A stretch of DNA of 64,000 nt, taken from Mycolicibacterium thermoresistibile. GTDB lineage: Bacteria; Actinomycetota; Actinomycetes; Mycobacteriales; Mycobacteriaceae. Positions within the stretch are counted from its first letter, which is position 1. Each line of letters begins with the position of its first letter. The DNA is taken from contig NZ_LT906483.1 of NCBI RefSeq assembly GCF_900187065.1, positions 4,712,001 through 4,776,000 on the forward strand, read 5' to 3'. The notes beneath the pieces are model-generated. The model did no database searches and was not told where the DNA came from. It saw nothing but the letters and a program-made list of their open reading frames with translations. This document shows positions 25,155 through 33,581 of the stretch, one piece after another. The translations under genes were made by a program, and so were the position numbers.

Positions 25155-25553
25155 ATGGTTCTTCAGCACATCTCCGGCCTCCGCAAATCGGCGCAGAGCT
25201 CCGGACGGCCGGTCGACTTCAACGGCACGTGGCTCAACGAACTCGGCTCGGAACTGCATCTGGAGGTCGACGGACAGGGCAGGGTGACCGGAACCTTCCA
25301 GACCGCGGTCGGCGCCCCGCAACCGACGCAGAAGTTCGAGGTGACCGGGTTCGTGGCCGGTGATGTGCTCGCGTTCTGCGTCAACTTCGGCGCCTACGCC
25401 TCGCTGTCGAGCTGGGTCGGCCAGCACACGGTCGAGGACGGCAACGAAGTCATCAAGGCGATGTGGCTGCTGGGCCGCGACATCAAGGACGCCGACGAGC
25501 CCACCGATCTGTGGAGCGCTGTGCTCACCGGCGCCAGCAACTTCCGCCGTTGA
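25155..25553 (+). CDS. avidin/streptavidin family protein without signal peptide
   Basis: A 132-residue protein matching the avidin fold. By alignment with mature streptavidin, GTWLNELGS gives Asn28, Leu30 and Ser32 (streptavidin Asn23, Leu25, Ser27); GTFQTAVG gives Phe48 and Thr50 for Tyr43 and Ser45; SLSSWVGQ gives Trp87 for Trp92; AMWLLG gives Trp104 for Trp108; and Trp120 is conserved. Trp79 becomes Phe78, and Asp128, which bonds biotin, becomes Ser128. There is no secretion signal, unlike streptavidin. Biotin binding is therefore plausible but weaker. The gene follows the AraC regulator by nine bases; a palindrome-like AAGAAC...GGTTCTT spans the start codon. Confidence 0.8.
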   Translation: MVLQHISGLRKSAQSSGRPVDFNGTWLNELGSELHLEVDGQGRVTGTFQTAVGAPQPTQKFEVTGFVAGDVLAFCVNFGAYASLSSWVGQHTVEDGNEVIKAMWLLGRDIKDADEPTDLWSAVLTGASNFRR

Positions 25554-25599
25554 ACCCACGCTGAACCCACACCGCGGGTCGGTCCGACCGGCCTGCTAA

Positions 25600-25775
25600 C
25601 TTTCTGGCTGCCAGTCGCACCCCGCACCCGGGGTCAGGGAATCCGGTGCGAATCCGGAGCTGACGCGCAGCGGTGACGGTGACGGGCCGAGCACGATGCC
25701 ACTGGGCGACACCGCCTGGGAAGGCGCTCGGCCCGGTTTGAGCCGAAGCCCGAAGACCTGCTGGCCCTCCCGGCG
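25600..25775 (+). promoter_or_regulatory. cobalamin riboswitch upstream of btuFCD
   Basis: The core GGGAATCCGGTGCGAATCC, followed by GCTGACGCGCAGCGGTGA and, 70 bases later, the B12-box region AGCCCGAAGACCTGC, are the conserved parts of the adenosylcobalamin riboswitch. CGCGAGG (about 25781) can pair with CCTCG directly before the ribosome-binding site GAAAGG (25828), which would form the switch. It ends 62 bases before the substrate-binding protein gene. Boundaries are approximate. Confidence 0.9.
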
Positions 25776-25837
25776 TTGCGCCGCGAGGTCGTACCCCCGG
25801 CTCCGCGTCACGAGCCCCGGCCTCGAAAGGTCTGTGT

Positions 25838-26878
25838 ATGCCTGCCCGTATCAGGAATGCCCGTGTCACGAAGCTGACCGCGACGTTCGCCGCGGTGCTC
25901 ACCGTGACCGGTTGTGCCGGATCGGCCGCCACGTCCGCATCCCCCGACACCGCCGACGGCTATCCGGTCCAGCTGGAGAACTGCGGCCGGACCGTGTCGA
26001 TCCCCGCCCCACCTCAGCGCGCGGTGTCGCTCAATCAGGGGTCGACGGAGATCCTGTTGTCGCTGGGACTGGCCGACCGGATGGTCGGCACCGCGACGTG
26101 GACCGACCCGGTCCGGGAGAACCTCGCCGCCGACAACGCCGGCGTCGAACGGCTGGCCGACAACCATCCCTCCCTGGAGCGGGTGCTGCAGACCGAACCG
26201 GATCTGGTCACCGCATCGTTCGCCTCCACGCTCGGCCCGGGCGGTGTGACCACCCCGGAGGCGCTGGAGCAGCTCGGCATCCCGTCCTATCTGTCGCCGG
26301 CGGACTGCATCAAGAACAACGACACCGACGGTGACGGGTCGCGTGATGCGGCGCTCGAGATGGACACGGTCTACCAGGAGATCACCGACCTGGCCGAGAT
26401 CTTCGGGGTCCCGGACCGCGGGGCCGCGCTGGTCGAGGAATTGCAGACCCGGATGGCCGCGGCCGCCGACACCGCACCCGGCGCACCGGTGCGGGTGCTG
26501 TTCTGGTTCGCCAACTCCGAATCACCGTATCTGGCCGGATGCTGCGGCGCCCCGGGCATCATCGCCCGCACCCTCGGGTTGACCAACGTCTTCGATGACA
26601 CCAACGCCGAATGGCCGCAGGTCAATTGGGAGACGGTGGCCGACCGCGACCCGGACGTGCTGATCATCGGCGACCTCACCCGCAAGAGTCAGACCGCTGA
26701 GAGCGCGGCCGCCAAGATCGAGTTCCTAAAATCCCATCCGGTCACCCGGGAGCTCACTGCCGTCCGGGAGCAGCGCTACATCCCGTTGTCCGGGGCCGCG
26801 ATGAACCCGTCGATCCGCACCGTCGACGGTGTCGAACAGGTGGCGGCGGCGCTGCGCGAGTTCGGGTTCGGCGGGTGA
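25838..26878 (+). CDS. btuF: cobalamin-type ABC transporter substrate-binding lipoprotein
   Basis: A 346-residue periplasmic-binding protein of the BtuF/FepB type. The N-terminus has a lipoprotein signal with lipobox TVTGC and lipid-modified Cys26. Two lobes follow, with the characteristic AVSLNQGSTEILLSLGLADRMVGTA opening and the VNWETVADRDPDVLII helix-strand segment. A cobalamin riboswitch lies directly upstream and the permease and ATPase genes overlap downstream, so vitamin B12 or a related corrinoid is the likely ligand; a siderophore is less likely. Expression should fall when B12 is abundant. The CCGD-like DGDGSRD insertion near residue 165 resembles a calcium-loop. Confidence 0.85.
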   Translation: MPARIRNARVTKLTATFAAVLTVTGCAGSAATSASPDTADGYPVQLENCGRTVSIPAPPQRAVSLNQGSTEILLSLGLADRMVGTATWTDPVRENLAADNAGVERLADNHPSLERVLQTEPDLVTASFASTLGPGGVTTPEALEQLGIPSYLSPADCIKNNDTDGDGSRDAALEMDTVYQEITDLAEIFGVPDRGAALVEELQTRMAAAADTAPGAPVRVLFWFANSESPYLAGCCGAPGIIARTLGLTNVFDDTNAEWPQVNWETVADRDPDVLIIGDLTRKSQTAESAAAKIEFLKSHPVTRELTAVREQRYIPLSGAAMNPSIRTVDGVEQVAAALREFGFGG

Positions 26879-27890
26879 GCCTTGCCCACCGCGCCTGGCT
26901 GCTGGGCGCGTTCGGGCTGGCGGCGCTGCTCGCGTCGATCGCGGTGGCGGTGACGATCGGCCCGTCCACGGTGGGGGCCGGCGAGGTGTGGGCCGTGGTG
27001 CGGGCCAGACTCGCCGGACCGCCGTCGGGTCTCACCCGCATCCAGGAAGGCATCGTCTGGGATCTGCGGCTGCCGCGCAGCCTGCTGGCCGCCGCGTGTG
27101 GAGCCGGTCTGGCGGTGTGCGGGGTGATCCTGCAGTCGATGCTGCGCAATCCGCTGGCCGATCCGTTCCTGCTCGGCGTCTCCTCGGGGGCGTCCACCGG
27201 TGCGGTGTCGATCGTGGTGCTCGGGGTCGGCGCCGGGTCGATCGGGCTGGCCGGCGGCGCGTTCATCGGCGCGGTCGGCGCGTTCGGGTTGGTGCTGCTG
27301 CTGACGGTGGCGGCCGGGGGCGGCACCGACCGGGTCATCCTGGCCGGGGTGGCCACCACCCAGCTGTTCTCGGCGCTGACGTCGTTCATCGTGTTCACCG
27401 CCGCCGACGCCGAACAGACCCGCGGGGTGCTGTTCTGGCTGCTCGGTTCGCTGGCCAGCGCGTCGTGGCGGGATGTCGCGGTGGTGACCGCGCTGGTCGC
27501 GGCGGGCCTGGTGGCCTGCCTGGTGTGGGCGTCGTCGCTGGATTCGTTCACCTTCGGTGAGGACGCCGCCGCCGGCCTCGGGGTGCGGGTCGGCCCGACC
27601 CGGCTCGGTCTGCTGCTGGTGACCGCGTCGATGACCGCGGTGATCGTCAGCACCTCCGGGGCGATCGGGTTCGTCGGGCTGGTGTTGCCGCATGTGGCGC
27701 GGGCGCTGGTCGGGGTCGCCCACCGTCGGCTGTTGCCGCTCAGCGCGGTCATCGGCGCGGTGTTTCTGGTGTGGGTCGACACCGTGGCGCGGGTGATCAT
27801 CGACCCGCAGGAACTGCCGGTCGGGGTGGCCACCGCGCTGATCGGGGTGCCGGTGTTCGCGTTGATCCTGCTGCGCCGGAGGCGTGCGGT

Positions 27891-27894
<4 letters not shown>
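26875..27894 (+). CDS. btuC: cobalamin/siderophore-type ABC transporter permease (FecCD family)
   Basis: A 339-residue permease with nine or ten membrane helices. FecCD hallmarks are visible: DLRLPRSLLAAACGAGLAVCGVILQSMLRNPLADPFLLGVSSGAS (about 61-105) and the C-terminal GAIGFVGLVLPHVARALVG coupling region (about 262-280). It forms the membrane channel for the B12 importer. GTG 26875 overlaps the stop of the binding-protein gene by four bases (GTGA), and its own stop overlaps the ATPase ATG, so all three subunits are translationally coupled. Confidence 0.87.
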
Positions 27895-28682
<788 letters not shown>

Positions 28683-28729
28683 CGTTCCCGGTCCGGGCCG
28701 GGCACTGGGCCGGCGCCCCGGGCGAGCCG

Positions 28730-28735
28730 TAGGCT
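28730..28735 (+). promoter_or_regulatory. leaderless -10 element (TAGGCT)
   Basis: TAGGCT followed by exactly seven bases and the GTG start of the nitrobindin gene at 28743; no ribosome-binding site is present, so a leaderless mRNA is expected. Confidence 0.6.
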
Positions 28736-28742
28736 GGCACAC

Positions 28743-29228
28743 GTGCCAGATCTGCATCCGGACGTCGCGCGGCTCGCACCGCTGCTCGGCACCTGGGCAG
28801 GTGCCGGCACCGGCGAATATCCCACCATCGAGCCGTTCGGCTACTACGAGGAAGTGACCTTCGACCACGCCGGTAAGCCGTTTCTCACCTACACCCAGCG
28901 CACCCGCGCCGCCGACGACGGGCGGCCCCTGCACACCGAGACCGGCTACCTGCGGGTTCCGGCGCCGCACCGCGTCGAGTGGGTGCTGGCCCAGCCGACC
29001 GGCGTCACCGAGATCCTGGAGGGCCCGTTGACCGTGACCGACGGGGTCATCGAGATGGAGTTGACGTCCACCACGGTCGGGGTCACCTCGTCGGCCAAAT
29101 CGGTCACCTCGGTGCGCCGGTCGATCCGCGTCGACGGCGATGAGCTGACCTATTCACTGGACATGGCCGCGGTGGGACATCCGCTGCAGCACCATCTGGC
29201 CGCGACGTTGCACCGGAAGACCGCATGA
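28743..29228 (+). CDS. nitrobindin / FABP-like family haem protein
   Basis: A 161-residue THAP4/nitrobindin-like beta-barrel. The signature LLGTWAGAGTGEYPTIEPFGYYEE (residues 14-37, key G16-T17-W18 and G20-G22) is present, and the haem-ligand His is in the C-terminal GHPLQHHLAATLHR (His150 or His151). Ferric nitrobindins isomerise peroxynitrite to nitrate and bind NO. The length and motif match mycobacterial members. A leaderless promoter drives the GTG start. Its stop overlaps the next ATG (ATGA), so it is coupled to the serine hydrolase. Confidence 0.87.
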   Translation: MPDLHPDVARLAPLLGTWAGAGTGEYPTIEPFGYYEEVTFDHAGKPFLTYTQRTRAADDGRPLHTETGYLRVPAPHRVEWVLAQPTGVTEILEGPLTVTDGVIEMELTSTTVGVTSSAKSVTSVRRSIRVDGDELTYSLDMAAVGHPLQHHLAATLHRKTA

Positions 29229-30490
29229 CGCGAGACAACACGACCGGCGCCGGCGCCACCCCGGATGGCCGGATCAGGGTCCCGGCCGATCTGGACGCGG
29301 TGACCGCGGTCGGCGACGAGGACCACACCGGCATCGATCCCAGTGCGGTGGAACGGATCTGGCAGGCGGTACGGCACTGGTACCGGGCCGGTATGCACCC
29401 GGCGATCCAGGTGTGTGTGCGCCACGACGGCCGGGTCGTGCTCAACCGGGCCATCGGGCACGGCTGGGGCAACGCCCCCACCGATCCGCCCGACGCGGAG
29501 AAGGTGCCGGTGCGCGTCGACACCCCGTTCTGCGTGTACTCGGCGGCCAAGGCGATCGCCACCACCGTGGTGCACATGCTGGTCGAACGCGGCCACCTCA
29601 GCCTCGACGACCGGGTGTGCGACCACCTGCCCGGCTACACCAGCCACGGCAAGGACCGCACCACGATCCGGCATGTGCTGACCCACAGCGCCGGGGTTCC
29701 GTTCGCCACCGGCCCGCGGCCGGATCTGCGCCGGATGGACGACAGCGAGTACGCCCGCACGATGCTGGGGAACCTCAAACCGCTGTACCGCCCCGGGCTG
29801 GTGCACATCTACCACGGGGTGACATGGGGGCCGCTGATCCGCGAGATCGTCTCGGCCGCCACCGGCCGCAACATCCGCGACATCCTCGCCACCGAAATCC
29901 TCGAGCCGCTGGGCTTCCGGTGGACCAACTTCGGTGTCGCGCCGGACGACGTCCCGTTGGTCGCACCCAGCCATCCGACCGGGAAACCGCTGCCCGCGCC
30001 GATCGCGGCGGCGTTCCGCACCGCGGTGGGCGGCACCCTGCACCAGATCATCCCGTTCTCCAACACCCCGCAGTTCCTCACCGGGGTGGTGCCGTCGTCG
30101 AACACGGTGTCCAATGCGTTCGAGCTGTCCCGGTTCGCCGAACTGCTGCGCCGCGGCGGCGAACTGGACGGGGTGCGGGTGCTGGCGCCGGAGACCCTGC
30201 GGGCGGCCACCCGGCAGTGCCGCCGGCTGCGCCCGGATCTGGCCACCGGCGGGCAGCCGCTGCGGTGGGGTCTCGGATACATGTTGGGCTCCAAGCGGTT
30301 CGGCCCGTTCGGACGCAACGCCCCGGCCGCGTTCGGGCACACCGGGCTGGTCAACATCGCGATGTGGGCCGACCCGGAGCGCCGGCTCGCGGCGGCCGTG
30401 GTCAGCAGCGGCAAGCCGGGGAACCACCGGGAGGCCAACCGGTACCCGGCGGTGCTGGACCGCATCGCCGCGGAATTCCCCCGGGCCTAG
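29225..30490 (+). CDS. serine hydrolase, beta-lactamase class C family (esterase type)
   Basis: A 421-residue class C beta-lactamase-fold hydrolase. The SxxK motif is SAAK with nucleophile Ser106 and Lys109; the YHG-type Tyr follows in VHIYHGVTWG; and the C-terminal GHTGLVN motif takes the place of KTG. Such mycobacterial proteins are carboxylesterases or lipases more often than beta-lactamases. There is no signal peptide, so it acts in the cytoplasm. The ATG overlaps the nitrobindin stop. The carboxyltransferase start lies 11 bases after its stop, under a promoter that overlaps this gene's stop codon. Confidence 0.85.
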   Translation: MTRDNTTGAGATPDGRIRVPADLDAVTAVGDEDHTGIDPSAVERIWQAVRHWYRAGMHPAIQVCVRHDGRVVLNRAIGHGWGNAPTDPPDAEKVPVRVDTPFCVYSAAKAIATTVVHMLVERGHLSLDDRVCDHLPGYTSHGKDRTTIRHVLTHSAGVPFATGPRPDLRRMDDSEYARTMLGNLKPLYRPGLVHIYHGVTWGPLIREIVSAATGRNIRDILATEILEPLGFRWTNFGVAPDDVPLVAPSHPTGKPLPAPIAAAFRTAVGGTLHQIIPFSNTPQFLTGVVPSSNTVSNAFELSRFAELLRRGGELDGVRVLAPETLRAATRQCRRLRPDLATGGQPLRWGLGYMLGSKRFGPFGRNAPAAFGHTGLVNIAMWADPERRLAAAVVSSGKPGNHREANRYPAVLDRIAAEFPRA

Positions 30491-30493
30491 AGT
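30488..30493 (+). promoter_or_regulatory. leaderless -10 element overlapping a stop codon (TAGAGT)
   Basis: TAGAGT contains the TAG stop of the serine hydrolase and is followed by exactly seven bases and the GTG at 30501, giving the carboxyltransferase an independent leaderless start. Confidence 0.55.
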
Positions 30494-30500
30494 CCAGAGC

Positions 30501-32057
30501 GTGCCCGATCACCCGCAAGACTCCATGCGTCCCGAGCTGGCCGAACTGCTGGGGCGGCGGCGGCTGACCACCGACGCCGCCCGGCCCGAGGCGGTGCAGC
30601 GCCGACACGGCGCCGGCGGGCGGACCGCCCGGGAGAACATCGAAGACCTCGTCGACCCGGGGTCGTTCGTCGAGTACGGCCGGTTCGTCGTCGCCGCGCA
30701 GCGGCAGCGCCGCGACCTGGCCGACCTGATCGCCCGCACCCCGGCCGACGGGCTGGTCGCCGGCACCGCCCGGATCAACGGACGGCCGGCCGCGGTGCTG
30801 TCGTACGACTACACCGTGCTGGCCGGCACCCAGGGCGTGTTCGGGCACTTCAAGAAGGACCGGCTGTTCGACCTGATCGAACGGATGCGGCTGCCGACGG
30901 TGTTCTTCGCCGAGGGCGGCGGCGGCCGGCCCGGCGACACCGACCATCCGACGGTGTCGTCGCTACAGGTGCGGGCGTTCAAGCTGTGGGCCGGACTGTC
31001 CGGGCTGGTGCCGCGGATCGCGGTGGTCAAGGGCCGCTGCTTTGCCGGGAACGCGGTGATCGCCGGGGCGGCGGATCTGATCGTGGCCACCGCCGACACC
31101 TCGATCGGCATGGGTGGTCCGGCGATGATCGCCGGCGGCGGGCTCGGCGATGTGCACCCCGACGAGGTGGGGCCGATCTCGGTGCAGGAACCCAACGGGG
31201 TGGTGGACCTCGTGGTCGCCGATGAGACCGAGGCGGTCGCGGCGGCCAGACGGCTGCTCGGCTATTTCCAGGGCAGCACCGCGCCCGGGGAGGTGGCGGA
31301 CCAGACGGTGCTGCGCACCATGGTTCCCGAGCGGGCGCGGCGGGCCTACGACGTCACCCCGGTCATCGAGACCTTGGCCGACGCCGATTCGGTGACCGTG
31401 TTGCGGCCCAGGTTCGCCCGCGAGATGGTGACCGCGTTGGCCCGCATCGACGGCCGCCCGGTCGGGGTGCTGGCCAACGACACCCGTTACATGGCCGGCG
31501 CCATCACCGCCGCGGCCTCGGACAAGGCCGCCCGGTTCCTGCAACTGTGCGATGTGTTCGGACTGCCGGTGATCAGCCTGATCGACTGTCCGGGCTATAT
31601 GGTCGGCCCCGCCGCCGAGGCCGAGGCCCTGGTGCGGCGCGGTTCGCGGCTGCTGGTCGCCGGGGCCGCGCTGCGGGTGCCGCTGATCGCGGTGGTGCTG
31701 CGCCGCGGCTACGGGCTGGGCGCCCAGGCGATGGCCGGCGGCGGTCTGCACGAACCGGTGCTCACCGTGGCGTGGCCGGGCGCCCATCTGGGCCCGATGG
31801 GCCTGGAGGGAGCCGTCCGGCTCGGGATGCGCAAGGAACTCGAGGCGATCGCCGACGAGGCCGAGCGCGAGGAGCGGGTGCGCCAGGCCACCGCGGCGGC
31901 CCAGCGGCACGCCGCCGCGCTCAACGCGGCCATGCACTTCGAGATCGACGACGTCGTCGACCCAGCCGAGACCCGTGGGCTGATCGCGGCCACGCTGGCG
32001 GCGGCCACCGCCGCGCCGCGGGACCGCCCGCCGCGCAGGTTCGTCGACACCTGGTGA
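30501..32057 (+). CDS. acyl-CoA carboxylase beta subunit (carboxyltransferase)
   Basis: A 518-residue biotin-dependent carboxyltransferase. The two crotonase-type domains are present: the N-terminal half with HGAGGRTARENIEDLVDPGSFVEYG and GTQGVFGHFKKDRLFDLIERMRLPTVFFAEGGGGRPG, and the C-terminal half with GYMVGPAAEAEALVRRGSRL and YGLGAQAMAGGG. It transfers CO2 from carboxybiotin to an acyl-CoA such as acetyl- or propionyl-CoA, or a longer one. No biotinylated alpha subunit is nearby, so it must use one encoded elsewhere. GTG 30501 suits a leaderless start; ATG 30525 is an alternative. Confidence 0.85.
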   Translation: MPDHPQDSMRPELAELLGRRRLTTDAARPEAVQRRHGAGGRTARENIEDLVDPGSFVEYGRFVVAAQRQRRDLADLIARTPADGLVAGTARINGRPAAVLSYDYTVLAGTQGVFGHFKKDRLFDLIERMRLPTVFFAEGGGGRPGDTDHPTVSSLQVRAFKLWAGLSGLVPRIAVVKGRCFAGNAVIAGAADLIVATADTSIGMGGPAMIAGGGLGDVHPDEVGPISVQEPNGVVDLVVADETEAVAAARRLLGYFQGSTAPGEVADQTVLRTMVPERARRAYDVTPVIETLADADSVTVLRPRFAREMVTALARIDGRPVGVLANDTRYMAGAITAAASDKAARFLQLCDVFGLPVISLIDCPGYMVGPAAEAEALVRRGSRLLVAGAALRVPLIAVVLRRGYGLGAQAMAGGGLHEPVLTVAWPGAHLGPMGLEGAVRLGMRKELEAIADEAEREERVRQATAAAQRHAAALNAAMHFEIDDVVDPAETRGLIAATLAAATAAPRDRPPRRFVDTW

Positions 32058-32063
32058 CAAGAG

Positions 32064-32093
32064 CCTGCCGCCGTCCCGGAGGACGGCGGCAGG
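32064..32093. terminator. bidirectional hairpin terminator
   Basis: CCTGCCGCCGTCC and its complement GGACGGCGGCAGG form a perfect 13-bp stem around the loop CGGA, between the stops of two convergent genes. There is no long T-tract, as is usual in mycobacteria. Confidence 0.7.
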
Positions 32094-32109
32094 ACCACGT
32101 GGGGGCGGG

Positions 32110-32511
32110 TCAGCCCGCCATGAACTCGTCGTAGGCCGACGCCAGATCCGGCGGCAGCACCGTGACGTCGCACTGCCGCTGCACGTCACCGATCGGTGCG
32201 ACGATGTCGCGCAGCTCGTAGTACTCGTTCGGGTTGGCGGTGAAGTAGGCCCGCACGTTGGCCGACGCCTCCGCCCGCGGCTGGCCGGCCGCGGCCGTCA
32301 ACACCTGATTGGCGCCGGGGTGCCCGGCCAGGTAGTCGCGCGCCGACCCGGTGACCGAGCTGACGGTGTTGGACACCGCGCTCGCGGTGCACTGCTCCGG
32401 CGCCGCGGACGCGACCGGCACGGCAACCGCCGCAACCATCGTTCCCCCGAGCAGTGAACCGGCACAGACCGCGGCGAATCGCCGGCGTGTAGAGGTACTG
32501 CTGAAATTCAT
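32110..32511 (-). CDS. secreted hemophore-related protein (Rv0203-like family)
   Basis: A 133-residue secreted helical protein. A signal peptide (1-37, RRRFAAVCAGSLLGG then ASA cleavage) precedes a mature chain with the two Cys residues 41 and 114 that would pair, the HPGANQVLTAAAGQPRAEASANVRAYFTANP helices and the EYYELRDIVAPIGDVQRQC segment. This pattern matches the mycobacterial hemophore-related family, which includes haem-binding Rv0203. A role in haem binding is inferred from the family. ATG 32511 is preceded by AAGGAAAG. It lies beside a His-rich membrane protein and a PepSY protein, suggesting a metal or haem locus. Confidence 0.8.
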   Translation of the reverse strand: MNFSSTSTRRRFAAVCAGSLLGGTMVAAVAVPVASAAPEQCTASAVSNTVSSVTGSARDYLAGHPGANQVLTAAAGQPRAEASANVRAYFTANPNEYYELRDIVAPIGDVQRQCDVTVLPPDLASAYDEFMAG

Positions 32512-32782
32512 GATCACTTTCCTTCTTGGCACGGAATTGATGTTTTGTCCCCGTCCCGGTTTTCCACGGTAACCGCGCCGAAAACCCGCTCCCGGCGGCT
32601 TTCGCGCTCGGTGAACACGCAGGTGAAAGCGTTACGGAGGAGCGGCGTGACGTTCATCTCAATTTGCCGCGACATACCCGGCGGAGCACGACGATTTGCG
32701 CTCGAATCGGGCGGATTCTTACATTCCTCGACGCACTCTTAAATGATCGTGATATTCGGTGTGATCGAATTGTTATCTCTGA

Positions 32783-32801
32783 TCGGGTGAAATTCGCCCG
32801 A
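32783..32801. promoter_or_regulatory. 19-bp near-palindrome TCGGGTGAAATTCGCCCGA
   Basis: Arms match at eight of nine positions around a central base, in the AT-rich part of the divergent region about 90 bases before the GTG at 32893. It does not match the known mycobacterial iron box (IdeR, TTAGGTTAGSCTAACCTAA). Probable repressor site. Confidence 0.4.
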
Positions 32802-32878
32802 TTCTCCGGTGGAGCCGGCAATCGTCGCGGAGCGCCGGCGTCGGCCGACCCGTGCCGGTGGCGGTCGGCCCGGGCTTG

Positions 32879-32884
32879 TAGCGT
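32879..32884 (+). promoter_or_regulatory. leaderless -10 element (TAGCGT)
   Basis: TAGCGT followed by eight bases and the GTG at 32893, with no ribosome-binding site. Confidence 0.45.
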
Positions 32885-32892
32885 CATGAGCC

Positions 32893-33429
32893 GTGAGCAC
32901 ACCGGCGGCACGGGCGCGGTATCTGCGCGGCGGGTTGGTCGGCGCCTGCTCTGCGTTGCTCACCGGCGCCGCCCACGGCGCCGCGGGCGGCTCCCTGCCG
33001 GGCAGTGGCGCGCTGACCCTGCTGCTAGTCGGCTGCGCCACGGTCGGCGCGTTGACCGCGACCCTGACCACCGGCCACCGCGCCGCGCGGGCGGCGGTGC
33101 TGGTCGCGGCGCTCGGCGCCGGGCAGTTCATCGGCCACTTCGCGTTGACGCTCACCGCGGGCGGCCACGGACATGGTCTGACCGCGCTGATGGTGGCCGC
33201 GCACGCCGCGGCCGCGGTGGCGCTCGGCCTGCTCATCGGGCTGGGCGAATATCTCTACCTGGTGGCCCGCTCGGTGCTGTGCTGGCTGCGGCTGGTGCTG
33301 CGCCCTGCCGGGCGGACCCCTGATCGCTCACCGCTGCGGGCGGCCAGACATGTCGCCGCGCAGTCTGTCCTGTGGTGCTCGGGACTGGGGATGCGGGCTC
33401 CCCCGCACCGGGGGTACGCCGGCGCCTGA
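32893..33429 (+). CDS. His-containing integral membrane protein
   Basis: A 178-residue protein with four or five hydrophobic helices (about 12-30, 39-57, 66-88, 97-128) and a basic Pro-rich tail. His residues cluster in or beside helices: His28, His62, His82, the pair His92/His94 in GGHGHGL, and His104. This suggests metal or haem handling. A leaderless element precedes GTG 32893. The PepSY protein starts 153 bases downstream on the same strand after a weak hairpin. The family is not recognised with certainty; association with the PepSY gene is the best hint to function. Confidence 0.65.
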   Translation: MSTPAARARYLRGGLVGACSALLTGAAHGAAGGSLPGSGALTLLLVGCATVGALTATLTTGHRAARAAVLVAALGAGQFIGHFALTLTAGGHGHGLTALMVAAHAAAAVALGLLIGLGEYLYLVARSVLCWLRLVLRPAGRTPDRSPLRAARHVAAQSVLWCSGLGMRAPPHRGYAGA

Positions 33430-33467
33430 CGCCGAAGAGCTCTCCTGAACATCTCCTGACGCCCCGG

Positions 33468-33493
33468 TTCGTGGCCGGGCGTCTCACTTTGTG
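33468..33493 (+). terminator. weak hairpin (GACGCCC...GGGCGTC)
   Basis: Seven-bp arms GACGCCC and GGGCGTC, with two further base pairs past a one-base bulge, close around TTCGTGG and are followed by TCACTTTGTG. Located between two same-strand genes; likely attenuates rather than stops transcription. Confidence 0.4.
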
Positions 33494-33581
33494 ACGTCGC
33501 CGTCGACCGCCGACGTCTCCCGTCCCCGCCGACCCGGCCCGGCTGCTGCGTCGGCCCGTTCGTTCCGAAAGCACAAATCCC

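Larger units (their letters stand above)
32512..32892. other. intergenic divergent promoter region, locally AT-rich
   Basis: This 381-base region separates divergent genes and is much more AT-rich than its surroundings between about 32695 and 32815. It holds the palindromes at 32704-32718 (GAATC-GGGCG-GATTC) and 32783-32801, and the leaderless element for the membrane protein. No open frame looks coding. Confidence 0.6.

Noticed and set aside
29225..30490. Beta-lactamase resistance gene
   Set aside because: The SxxK fold is there, but the C-terminal KTG motif is replaced by a His-Thr-Gly sequence and there is no signal peptide, so an esterase is more likely.
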